A stretch of 64,000 nt of DNA from Microbacterium hominis NBRC 15708 (GTDB lineage: Bacteria; Actinomycetota; Actinomycetes; Actinomycetales; Microbacteriaceae), in the NCBI RefSeq assembly GCF_001592125.1, contig NZ_BCWI01000020.1, positions 1-64,000 on the forward strand, given 5' to 3'. The position numbers were made by a program, and so were the translations under genes. Position 1 is the first letter of the stretch. Each line of letters opens with the position of its first letter. Below, one piece after another: positions 56,606 to 64,000 of this stretch. The notes below the pieces were generated by a model. It ran no database searches and was not told where the DNA came from. It worked only from the letters and a program-made list of their open reading frames with translations.

Positions 56606-57610
56606 ATGAGCGCCAGCGTCAAAGACGTCGCCGCGGCGGCGGCGGTGTCGGTGGGCACGGTGTCGAACGTGCTGAACCGGCCCGAGAAAGTCGCCCCCGA
56701 GACCGTCGCGCGCGTGCACCGGGCCATCGAGAGCCTCGGGTTCGTCCGCAACGACGCCGCCCGGCAGCTGCGCGCCGGGCGCAGCCGCTTCATCGGCCTG
56801 GTCGTGCTCGACACCGCCAACCCGTTCTTCGCCGAGGTCGCGCGCGGCGCGGAGGAGCGCGCCGCGCGCGACGGACTGGCGGTGCTGCTCGGCAACAGCG
56901 ACCAGAACGCGCAGCGCGAGAGCGCCTACCTCGACCTCTTCCGCGAGCAGCGCGTGCACGGCGTGCTGCTCACGCCGCGCGACCTGGACCCCGCGCCGCT
57001 GCGACGGCTGGCGCTGGCCGACATCCCCCTCGTCTTGGTCGACGGCGACATCCCGGGCGAGCAGATCCCCTCCGTCGCGGTCGATGACGTGCAGGGCGGG
57101 TACGCGGCGGTCGAGCATCTCCTCGCCCGCGGACGGCGCCGCATCGCCTTCGTGGCGGGGCCGCTGACGATCCGTCAGGTGTCCGATCGTCTCGCCGGCG
57201 CGCGCCGCGCGCTCGAGACGGCGCCGGATGCCGCGCTCGAGGTCATCGAGACGACGGCGCTGACGGTGCTCGCCGGTCGCGCGGTGGGCGAGCAGCTGGC
57301 GCTGCGCGCGCCCGCCGACCGGCCCGACGCCGTCTTCTGCGCCAACGACCTCCTCGCCGTCGGCGTGCTCCAGGGGGCCGCCATCCTGGGCGACATCCGT
57401 GTGCCGCAGGATCTGGCCATCATCGGCTACGACGACATCGACTTCGCGCAGGCGGCCGTCGTCCCCCTCAGCTCGATCCGCCAGCCGGCGCGGGAGATCG
57501 GTGCGACCGCCGTCGACCTGCTGCGCGAGGCCGCCGCGGCTCCCGGATCGCCCGCCCGCCACGTCCGCTTCAGTCCCGAGCTCGTGGTGCGCGCGTCGAC
57601 GCAGGCGTGA
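56606..57610 (+). CDS. LacI-family regulator of rhamnose genes
   Basis: 334 residues. The N-terminal HTH and hinge are canonical: VKDVAAAAAVSVGTVSNVLN RPEKVAPETV, LGFVRNDAARQLRAGRS. The periplasmic-binding-like core follows (IGLVVLDTANPFFAEVARGA, VDGDIPGEQIPSVAVDDVQG GYAAVEHL, DAVFCANDLLAVGVLQGA, IGYDDIDFAQAAVVPLSSIR QP). Divergent from rhaI with two LacI boxes between, it is most likely the L-rhamnose- or rhamnulose-responsive repressor. It may also control the glycosidase operon, which converges on it nine bases away and whose promoter lies outside the window. Confidence 0.92.
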   Translation: MSASVKDVAAAAAVSVGTVSNVLNRPEKVAPETVARVHRAIESLGFVRNDAARQLRAGRSRFIGLVVLDTANPFFAEVARGAEERAARDGLAVLLGNSDQNAQRESAYLDLFREQRVHGVLLTPRDLDPAPLRRLALADIPLVLVDGDIPGEQIPSVAVDDVQGGYAAVEHLLARGRRRIAFVAGPLTIRQVSDRLAGARRALETAPDAALEVIETTALTVLAGRAVGEQLALRAPADRPDAVFCANDLLAVGVLQGAAILGDIRVPQDLAIIGYDDIDFAQAAVVPLSSIRQPAREIGATAVDLLREAAAAPGSPARHVRFSPELVVRASTQA

Positions 57611-57619
57611 CGCGCGCGG

Positions 57620-58861
57620 TCAGGGCGCCCCGCCCGTCCGCACCCTCTCGAACAGGTCGTCGTCCCCGACCTGGCCGCCCTTGAGCAGCAGTTCGACCCC
57701 GTCGAGCGGGCCGTCGGCGTGCGCGCGCAGGAGCGCGACGTTGCCCCAGGGGTTGGCGGCGATCGACAGCGCCCGGATGCCGAGGAGGCGCACGACGCGA
57801 CTCGACGAGTCGCCTCCGCAGACGATCACCCGGCGCGTCTCGCCGGCCGCCACCGCGGTGCGCACGACACGCGCCGCGCGCCGGGTGAGCCCGTCCAGCG
57901 CGCCGCTGTCGTCCGGCCCGAGATCCGACGCGAGCACGACGCTGCGCCCGGCGCGCAGGGCGTCGCGGGCGGGTGCGGCTTCGCGGTCGTCTCGCGGAAG
58001 CGGCGCGACGAACCACCCGGCATCCGCGGCCGCCGCCGTCTGCCGTCGCGTCCGCGGCGACCGACTGCCCGAGACGACCAGGACCGGTCCGCTCGCGGCG
58101 GCCACGGCGGCCGGTGCCGGCCGGCGCGGTGCGGCATCGGCGATCGCCGCGCTCAGACCGCCCGAGCCGACGGCGAACGCGGTCGGGGCGAGCCGGCCGA
58201 TCGCCTCGCCGATGAGGCGCAGGTGGTGCGCGTCGAGCGCGTCGAGCACGACGGCGTCGGCACCGCACGCCTCGATGCGGCGGGCGAGGTCCGCGGCATC
58301 CGTGTAGCTGGTCAGGGGGATGCCGGTGAGGGCGAGCGCGGTCTGCGCGCCGAGGTGGCGCGCGATGTCGGACTCCGACATCGGGGTCGACGGATGCCGG
58401 GACATCGTCGGCTGCCGGTCGAGGCGGTACACGACGCCGTCGTCGGCCGCGAAGTGGTGGCCGAACACGGTGTAGCGACCGAAGTCGGGCTGGGCGAACA
58501 GGAGCGGCACGGGGCGGGCGCCGGTGAGGTCGCGCCCGATCTCGAGGACGCGGCCGAGGCTGCCGACCTCGGGCGAGGAGTCCACGGTGGAGCAGGCCTT
58601 GTACTGCAGCACCGCGGGCCGCAGCGCGGCCAGCGCCGAAAGCGCCGGCCGCACCTCGGCCTCCAGCGCCGCGGGGCCGAGGGAGCGGGCGATGCCCGCG
58701 ATGCCGACGACGTCCCCGTCGTCTGCCGCGTCGGCCAGCGCCGACGGGGACGGGAGCGAGGTGAACAGGCGTCCGCGCCACCCGCGGCGGGTGAACTGCA
58801 GCAGCGCGTCGACGCTGCCGGTGACGTCGTCGCCGTAGAACCCGACCGCCGGCTCACTCAC
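57620..58861 (-). CDS. DUF1537 four-carbon/sugar-acid kinase (OiaK/OtnK-like)
   Basis: 413 residues from the GTG at 58861, which overlaps the RuBisCO-like gene by eight bases. The N-terminal substrate domain starts VGFYGDDVTGSVDALLQF (the GDDxTG motif) and includes VLQYKACSTVDSSPEVGS. The C-terminal nucleotide domain has VVSGSRSPRTRRQ, VIVCGGDSSSRVVRLLGI and a final ANPWGNVALLRA, LLLKGGQVGDDDLF. Members phosphorylate D-threonate, L-erythronate or 3-oxo-isoapionate. Pairing with a RuBisCO-like protein is the arrangement of OiaK, so 3-oxo-isoapionate or a related branched acid is the favoured substrate; this is inference. Confidence 0.85.
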   Translation of the reverse strand: MSEPAVGFYGDDVTGSVDALLQFTRRGWRGRLFTSLPSPSALADAADDGDVVGIAGIARSLGPAALEAEVRPALSALAALRPAVLQYKACSTVDSSPEVGSLGRVLEIGRDLTGARPVPLLFAQPDFGRYTVFGHHFAADDGVVYRLDRQPTMSRHPSTPMSESDIARHLGAQTALALTGIPLTSYTDAADLARRIEACGADAVVLDALDAHHLRLIGEAIGRLAPTAFAVGSGGLSAAIADAAPRRPAPAAVAAASGPVLVVSGSRSPRTRRQTAAAADAGWFVAPLPRDDREAAPARDALRAGRSVVLASDLGPDDSGALDGLTRRAARVVRTAVAAGETRRVIVCGGDSSSRVVRLLGIRALSIAANPWGNVALLRAHADGPLDGVELLLKGGQVGDDDLFERVRTGGAP

Positions 58862-60116
58862 GGACGGGTCCGAACGTCTCGGCCGCACGGCGCAGGGCCG
58901 GTGAGGCCGCGAGGGCCTGCGCGACGCTCTCGCCGCGTTCGGCGGACGACCACGCCTCGCGCATGGCGGTCACGCCCGCCGCCGCACCGTCCGGGTGGCC
59001 GTGGATGCCGCCGCCGGCCATCACCAGCAGATCGGCGGTGCCGGTCGCGGCGTAGGTGGCGTGCGCGAGGCCGCCCCACTGGCCGGAGGAGAGCACCGGC
59101 ACGGTCGAGGTCAGGCCCGGCAGGGGCGTGCGCACGGCGGCGACGGAGGCGAGCACGTCGTCGTCGGACTCGTAGAACTTGTTGGAGATGCCGTTGGTGT
59201 GGAGGTGGTCGACGCCGCACAGCCGTGCGAGCTTCTGCCACGCCGTGAACGAGATCCCCAGCCGGTCCGAGCGGCTCAGCGCGCCGAACCCGGCCCGGTG
59301 CCCGTGGATCGGCACGCCCGAGATGCGGCGCAGGTGGGCGATGCCGGCCAGGCCGACGTGCGCGATCACGGCCATGACGCACGTCCCGCCCGCCGCGACG
59401 ACGAGGTCGTGATGGGCTTCGAGCCGGTCGATGTCGTCGGTGATGTTGAACGCGTACATGGGTTTGACCCCCGTGCGGTCGGCATGCCTCTCCAGCACCG
59501 GCATCACCGCCGCGACGCGCGCCGCGAGCGGGGCGTGCGGCGCGTTGCCCTGCAGCTCGTCGTCCTTGATGAAGTCGACGCCGGCGCGCGCGAGCTCGCC
59601 GACGAGCTCGGCCAGTTCCGCGGGCGAGAGTCCGATGGAGGGCTTCACGATCGTGCCGATCATGGCGCCGGTCGGCCGCGACATCAGCCGCCGCGTGCCC
59701 TCGAGGCCGAAGCGCGGACCCCCGTAGCGCTGCGCGAAGGCCGGCGGAAGATCCAGGTCGACCAGCTTCACGCCGGACAGCTCCTTGATCTCGAACAGGT
59801 TGCCGGCCACCGTGCTGAGCAGGTTCGGGATCGACGGGCCCGAGTTCTCGAGGGGGAACCGCACGCGCACGCGGGCGCGTCGGCGGTGGCCCAGGTCGCC
59901 GACGGCGCCGGGCAGGGGCGAGGAGTCCGCCGGGGGCAGCTCGGTGATCTCCACGACGCGCGCGGCGAAGCGGTCCCGCAGCGCGTCGCTCTCCCGCTCC
60001 ACCCGCACGAAGGTTCCCGTCGACTGCTCGCCGGCGAGGATCTCCGCGGCCCGCTCGAGGTCGAGCCCGGTCTCGATGACGTAGGTCGCGACGACCGCGT
60101 CGGTCGCGGCGCTCAC
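58854..60116 (-). CDS. RuBisCO-like protein (type IV; OiaX-like candidate)
   Basis: 420 residues from the GTG at 60116 (GTGA overlap with GH127). RuBisCO large-subunit fold: N-terminal alpha/beta domain (1-140), then a TIM barrel with GTIVKPSIGLSP (Lys158 at the Lys175-equivalent), the carbamylation/metal motif FIKDDE (Lys184, Asp186, Glu187), PIHGHRAGFGAL (His273) and LHTNGISNKFYES. The second Lys of the usual KPKxG is Ser160, and loop-6 differs, so it should not fix CO2. Some RLPs are transcarboxylase-hydrolases or decarboxylases for 3-oxo-isoapionate 4-phosphate; the adjacent kinase supports such a role. Confidence 0.87.
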   Translation of the reverse strand: MSAATDAVVATYVIETGLDLERAAEILAGEQSTGTFVRVERESDALRDRFAARVVEITELPPADSSPLPGAVGDLGHRRRARVRVRFPLENSGPSIPNLLSTVAGNLFEIKELSGVKLVDLDLPPAFAQRYGGPRFGLEGTRRLMSRPTGAMIGTIVKPSIGLSPAELAELVGELARAGVDFIKDDELQGNAPHAPLAARVAAVMPVLERHADRTGVKPMYAFNITDDIDRLEAHHDLVVAAGGTCVMAVIAHVGLAGIAHLRRISGVPIHGHRAGFGALSRSDRLGISFTAWQKLARLCGVDHLHTNGISNKFYESDDDVLASVAAVRTPLPGLTSTVPVLSSGQWGGLAHATYAATGTADLLVMAGGGIHGHPDGAAAGVTAMREAWSSAERGESVAQALAASPALRRAAETFGPVRE

Positions 60117-62077
60117 CAGATCACCGGCAGCCAGACGGACATCTCGGACGGGCCGCGATTGGCCCACGCGAAGTACGGCACCAGCCGCACCGTCGCCGTC
60201 GTGATCGGGTCGTCGTCGATCTCGTCGTACAGCGTCGCGGGCGTCGGCGGGAGGACGGCCGCCTCGGTCTCCAGGGCGACGACGCGTCGGCCCGCGATCT
60301 GCGTCGGCACGGCGCGCAGCGCGGCGCCGCGACGCAGGGCGATGCGTTCCAGGTCGATCCCCGCGGGCAGGTCCGGGCTCTCGACGCAGTACACGACGGG
60401 TCCGCGCTGGACGGCGACCTGCGCCGTGAGCTCCTCGGCCAGCCGGTGACCGCGGAGGAGGCGGGCGGGCATCGGGAGGTCCAGGACGATCTCGTCGCCG
60501 GCGCGCCATGCGCGGTCGACCCGCGCGTACGACGAGGACGCCGCGATCTCGACGTCCGCGCCCGCGACGGTGAGCCGCGCCCCCCGCGCCCACCCGGGGA
60601 TCCGCAGGTGCACCGGCACCGTGCCCTCCGCCTCGGTGACCGTGAAGACGATGCGCCCGTCCCACGGGTAGTCGGAGCTCTCACGCAGGCCCAGGACCCG
60701 CCCGTCGCCGAACGCATGACGGATCTGCGATCCGCCGTACTGGTGCACCCACAGCCCGTCGTCGGACACCGAGCCGATCCGCTCGTGGAACTGCGCGAGG
60801 GTGCGCGCGATGTTCGGCGGGCAGCAGAAGCACGACAGGTACGGCTCGCGCAGGCGTTCGTCGGACGGCGGCGGGGCGGGCACCGGATGCAGCCCCGTGT
60901 CGCCCGCGCGCCGTAGCGGGAAGGGGAGCTCGCGCACCTGTCGCAGGGGGTTCGTGTAGAAGTAGGTGGCTCCGTCCAGACCGATGCCGGACAGCAGCGC
61001 GTTGTACGCGACGGTCTCGATGACGTCGGCGTACCGGGCGTCGGCGCGCAGCGCCAGCATCCGCTCGCTCCACAGCACCATCCCGATCTGCGCGCACGTC
61101 TCGTTGTGGGCGGTCGTGTGCGGCAGCTGGTAGGGGCGTCCGTAGGCCTGGTGGACCCGGCTGATCTCCTCCTGCCAGGGGTGGGCGTCGGGGGAGGCGC
61201 CGTCGTAGAGCGCCCCGCAGCCGCCGGTCACCGCCAGCTTGGTGTCCACGACATCACGCCACAGCGTGTCCAGCACGGCGTGCAGCTCCTCGTCGCCGGT
61301 CTCGATGACCAGGTCGGCCAGACCCGCGTAAAGGTAGTTGGCCCGCACGGCGTGCCCGGCCACGACGCTCTGGTGGCGCACGGGGATGCGGTCCTGATTG
61401 TCGTCGCCGCCCTCGTCGAACTCGTCGCGCACCCGCAGGAACGACTCCGCGAGCGTGAGGTAGCGGCGCTCGCCGGTCGCGCGGTAGAGGTCGACGACGG
61501 CCATGTAGTGCGAGGGGCAGATCGCGCTGCGGGCCAGCTCGCGCGGCTTGTCGGTCGCGAGGTGCTCCAGGAACCGCGCCGCACCGCGGGCGACCTCGAG
61601 TAGGGTCGGCGATCCGGTGACGCGATGATGGCGCACACCGGCGGTGATCAGATGGCCGAGGTTGTACGTCTCGAAGTTGAAACGGTCGGCCAGGGCCGAG
61701 ACGGGCTCGTCGTCGCGCGCGGCGATCGCCGTCGGCGTGTGGACGTAGCCGTCCTCCCGCTGCACCGCGGCGATCAGACGGGCGATGCGCTCCAGCTCGG
61801 CCTCGAGAGCCGGATCGGGATCGGTCTCCAGTCGACTGATCGCCGCCTCCATCCACTTGTAGAAGTCGCCGTCCATGAAGGGGGGACCCTCGTGACGGCC
61901 CGGGCGCAGCCCCGCGGCCACCTCGAAGTTCGCGAGGGCCGGGCTCGTGGCCGGGTCGGCGAGCATGGCGCCCATGGTCGGCACCGTCACCTCGCGCGTG
62001 CGCCGGGCGATGCGGCCCCAGAAGCCGTCGGCCCAGCGCGCATCGGCTGCGCCGAGGGGAGTCAGCGTGCCGCTCAT
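60113..62077 (-). CDS. GH127-family glycoside hydrolase (DUF1680)
   Basis: 654 residues, an alpha/alpha-barrel with C-terminal beta domains. By analogy with HypBA1 the zinc site is Glu326 and Cys328 in HNETCAQIG, and Cys418 and Cys419 in SCFCCPPN; Cys418 would be the nucleophile. The N-terminus GPPFMDGDFYKWMEAAI and the RFNFETYNLGHLI stretch are family features. GH127 includes beta-L-arabinofuranosidases and an aceric-acid hydrolase for rhamnogalacturonan II. No signal peptide, so it acts on imported fragments. It overlaps both neighbours (GTGA, ATGA). The spacing-based acid/base position is Gln310, an oddity. Confidence 0.88.
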   Translation of the reverse strand: MSGTLTPLGAADARWADGFWGRIARRTREVTVPTMGAMLADPATSPALANFEVAAGLRPGRHEGPPFMDGDFYKWMEAAISRLETDPDPALEAELERIARLIAAVQREDGYVHTPTAIAARDDEPVSALADRFNFETYNLGHLITAGVRHHRVTGSPTLLEVARGAARFLEHLATDKPRELARSAICPSHYMAVVDLYRATGERRYLTLAESFLRVRDEFDEGGDDNQDRIPVRHQSVVAGHAVRANYLYAGLADLVIETGDEELHAVLDTLWRDVVDTKLAVTGGCGALYDGASPDAHPWQEEISRVHQAYGRPYQLPHTTAHNETCAQIGMVLWSERMLALRADARYADVIETVAYNALLSGIGLDGATYFYTNPLRQVRELPFPLRRAGDTGLHPVPAPPPSDERLREPYLSCFCCPPNIARTLAQFHERIGSVSDDGLWVHQYGGSQIRHAFGDGRVLGLRESSDYPWDGRIVFTVTEAEGTVPVHLRIPGWARGARLTVAGADVEIAASSSYARVDRAWRAGDEIVLDLPMPARLLRGHRLAEELTAQVAVQRGPVVYCVESPDLPAGIDLERIALRRGAALRAVPTQIAGRRVVALETEAAVLPPTPATLYDEIDDDPITTATVRLVPYFAWANRGPSEMSVWLPVIW

Positions 62078-62754
62078 GCCCGCGCCTCCGTTCCGGTCGC
62101 GTCGAGCGTCCGCGCGAGCCGCTCGACGCCGAGGGCGACGCTGGTCAGCACGGGGACCGTGGATGCGGCCGCCGCCGCGGCCGATGCCATGGAGGCCTGC
62201 GCGAGGACCACGACATCGGCGCCCGCGGCCGCCCGCTCCACGGCCTGGGCGACGAGACGGTCGTGGCGGTCGCGATCGCCGCCGGCGACGGCCGCGAAGG
62301 CGTCGTCGATCACCTCGGCATCGATGCGCGGCCGCGTTCCGGCGCGGTCGGCGCGCTCCCGCAGGAGCGCGGCCGTCGGCGCGCAGGTGGTCGGAAGGGT
62401 CGCGAGGACCGCGATGCGTCCGTCGCCCGCCGCCGTGACCGCGGCATCCGCCATGGCCTCGTCGATGCGCAGGACCGGGATGCCGACCGCTGCCGCCGTC
62501 GGCGCGGCCAGCGTCGAGATGGACGAGCAGGTGAGCATCACCGCCTCCGCCCCCGCGTCGCGCGCGGCGCGGGCGAGCTGTGCGATCCGGGCGGGCACCG
62601 ACGGGGCCTCGTCGCGCGAGAGGTCGGCGACGATGCGGTCGTCCAGGTAGTTGACGATCTCCACGCCCGGCAGGAGCGTCGCCGCCTCCGCGGCGACCAT
62701 CGGGATGACGACGGCGCCGGTGTGGATGAAGGCGACACGTCGCGGCGCGCTCAC
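62074..62754 (-). CDS. Asp/Glu/hydantoin racemase-like protein
   Basis: 226 residues from the GTG at 62754, overlapping GH78 and GH127 by four bases each. Two pseudo-symmetric halves are seen. The first active-site cysteine is in AVMLTCSSISTLA. The second half reads ADVVVLAQASMAS, where racemases usually have a G-C-A-G-M-type cysteine motif, so the second cysteine is absent. One-cysteine members of this superfamily include decarboxylases and isomerases. Inside a kinase/RuBisCO-like operon it may isomerise or decarboxylate a sugar-acid intermediate. Activity not assignable. Confidence 0.82.
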   Translation of the reverse strand: MSAPRRVAFIHTGAVVIPMVAAEAATLLPGVEIVNYLDDRIVADLSRDEAPSVPARIAQLARAARDAGAEAVMLTCSSISTLAAPTAAAVGIPVLRIDEAMADAAVTAAGDGRIAVLATLPTTCAPTAALLRERADRAGTRPRIDAEVIDDAFAAVAGGDRDRHDRLVAQAVERAAAGADVVVLAQASMASAAAAAASTVPVLTSVALGVERLARTLDATGTEARA

Positions 62755-64000
62755 GCGATCACCTCCACCGCGCGGCGGACCACCCGTTCGTGCACGCCGT
62801 GGCCCACCCGTTCGGGGTCCCGACCCGGCAGGTCGACGATCGCCTCGGCGCCGACGGGCACCCGCATCCGCACGCGCAGGTCGTCGCCCTCGCGGACCCA
62901 GGAGATCTCCGCGGGTCCGTAGGGGGTGAGATGGCGGGCGCTCGCCGAGGTCAGTCCGCCTCCCGGACGGGGTGCGAACCGGATGCGCCGATAACCCGGC
63001 GCGTCCGGGGCCAGGCCGGCGACCGTCCGGTGCAGCCAGTCGGCCACCGCGCCCAGCGCGTAGTGGTTGAAGGAGGTCATCGTGCCCGCGTTGACCGACC
63101 CGTCCGGCAGCATGGCGTCCCACCGCTCCCAGATCGTGGTGGCACCCATCTCCACCTGATACAGCCACGACGGGCAGCCGCGCTCGAGCAGCAGGTCGTA
63201 CGCGGCGTCGAGGTGACCGTTCGCGCTCAACGCGTCGCACACCAGCGGCGTGCCCACGAACCCGGTGGCGATGTGGTTGCCGGCCTCGCGCACGAGGTGT
63301 GCGAGGCGGTCCGCGGCCGAGGAGCGCAGGTGCGCGGGGAGGAGGTCGAACTGCAGGGCGAGCGCGTAGGCGGTCTGCGCGTCGGAGGTCATCGTGCCGT
63401 CCGGACGGACGTAGGCGGCCACGAACGCCTCGACGATCTCGTCGGCCAGCCGCCCGTACGCGCCCGCCTCCTCGGCGCGCCCGAGCTCCGCCGCCATCCG
63501 CGCGACGATCCGCGCCGACAGCGCGAAGTACGCCGTCGCGACGAGGTAGCGGTCGGTGCGGGCATCCGCCGGATCCTGCGGCGGTGCGGCCGGGTCGAGC
63601 CAGTCGCCGAGCTGGAAGCCCGTGTCCCAGAGGCGGCTCGGGCCGGCGATCTCGGCCTGGAGGTCCACCCACCTGCGCGCGCTGTCGAACTGCGCGCGCA
63701 GGATCTCGGGGTCGGCGAACCGCGAGAACAGCGTCCACGGCACGACCGTCGCCGCGTCGCCCCAGGCCGCTCCGGGCCGCTGCGGCGTCCACATCGTGTC
63801 GGCCGGGATCACCGGGACGAACCACGGCACGGTCCCATCGGGGAGCTGTTCGAGGGCCAGGTCGCGCAGCCAGCCGCCGAGCATGCCGGACACGTCGAAG
63901 AGGAAGGAGGCGGTCGGGGCGAACACCTGGAGGTCGCCGGTCCATCCGAGGCGCTCGTCGCGCTGCGGGCAGTCGGTCGGCACGTCGACGACGTTGCCGC
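62751..64000 (-). CDS. Alpha-L-rhamnosidase, GH78, C-terminal part (runs off window)
   Basis: The frame is open to the right edge; 415 or more residues are visible. It begins NVVDVPTDCPQRDERLGWTGDL, the GH78 acid-region motif with the acidic residues D and E, followed by the (alpha/alpha)6 barrel (VIPADTMWTPQRPGAAWGDAA, WLDPAAPPQDPADARTDRYL), the conserved EMGATTIWERWDAMLPDG that holds the catalytic Glu, and SFNHYALGAVADWLHR. The C-terminal Ig-like domain contains RRIRFAPRPGGGL. It releases L-rhamnose from plant glycosides, feeding the rhamnose operon nearby. First visible gene of the operon; its N-terminus and promoter lie beyond 64000. Confidence 0.92.
   Translation of the reverse strand, partial: GNVVDVPTDCPQRDERLGWTGDLQVFAPTASFLFDVSGMLGGWLRDLALEQLPDGTVPWFVPVIPADTMWTPQRPGAAWGDAATVVPWTLFSRFADPEILRAQFDSARRWVDLQAEIAGPSRLWDTGFQLGDWLDPAAPPQDPADARTDRYLVATAYFALSARIVARMAAELGRAEEAGAYGRLADEIVEAFVAAYVRPDGTMTSDAQTAYALALQFDLLPAHLRSSAADRLAHLVREAGNHIATGFVGTPLVCDALSANGHLDAAYDLLLERGCPSWLYQVEMGATTIWERWDAMLPDGSVNAGTMTSFNHYALGAVADWLHRTVAGLAPDAPGYRRIRFAPRPGGGLTSASARHLTPYGPAEISWVREGDDLRVRMRVPVGAEAIVDLPGRDPERVGHGVHERVVRRAVEVIA

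Noticed and set aside
58854..60116. True CO2-fixing RuBisCO
   Set aside because: The KPK loop is KPS, loop-6 differs, no small subunit or phosphoribulokinase is near, and the neighbours are a sugar-acid kinase and glycosidases.

Overview
The window is high-GC DNA (roughly 70% G+C) with mostly ATG/GTG starts, GAGG-type ribosome-binding sites, tightly overlapping genes (ATGA/GTGA junctions) and frequent GGATGC/GCATCC words. Together with the family repertoire (DUF222-HNH protein, DUF7882-type small protein, actinobacterial methylcitrate operon, LacI-controlled sugar genes) this points to an actinobacterium of the Microbacteriaceae, most like Microbacterium. It reads as ordinary chromosome. I found no rRNA, tRNA, CRISPR array, integrase, transposase or phage gene, and no gene-free stretch above 300 bases.

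Layout. 1-733: C-terminal part of a DUF222/HNH endonuclease-like protein. 766-6917: a leftward operon (methylmalonate-semialdehyde dehydrogenase, class III aminotransferase, aminobutyraldehyde-type dehydrogenase) that could take amino-aldehydes through beta-alanine to acetyl-CoA, divergent from a PucR regulator. 7023-14551: GntR regulator, methylcitrate genes prpD-prpB-prpC, then thiolase, acyl-CoA dehydrogenase and enoyl-CoA hydratase. 14538-18403: MarR regulator divergent from etfB-etfA and a translationally coupled membrane cytochrome b. 18424-27959: GNAT, thioesterase, LysR/putA, a second GNAT, TetR, and the arginine-derivative pair ddaH-rocD. 27969-33065: molybdopterin oxidoreductase and a circularly permuted ATP-grasp/alpha-E/transglutaminase triad. 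33078-37061: MacB-type ABC transporter divergent from a two-component system. 37028-41511: TetR-MFS pair and a VOC-ribA-MarR group. 41534-48501: TetR, acyl-CoA carboxylase genes with a MaoC protein, two tail-to-tail MarR paralogues and three small unknown proteins.

48550-64000 is a plant-glycan region: TetR/GH42 beta-galactosidase/DUF1349, L-rhamnose catabolism (rhaI, aldolase-dehydrogenase fusion, rhaB) with a divergent LacI regulator and two LacI boxes, then a tightly overlapping leftward operon of GH78 alpha-L-rhamnosidase (cut by the window edge), Asp/Glu-racemase-like protein, GH127 hydrolase, RuBisCO-like protein and DUF1537 sugar-acid kinase.

How it fits together: most of the window is catabolic. 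Amino acids and amines (MmsA, PutA, RocD, MccAB) and propionyl-CoA (Prp) feed central metabolism, acyl-CoA dehydrogenase electrons go to ETF and perhaps to the coupled cytochrome b, and the right end harvests rhamnose-containing plant glycans. The RuBisCO-like protein with its kinase and odd glycosidase and racemase neighbours is the best candidate for an undescribed pathway. By analogy with known OiaK/OiaX pairs it may degrade a branched sugar acid such as apionate, or another pectin side-chain sugar.
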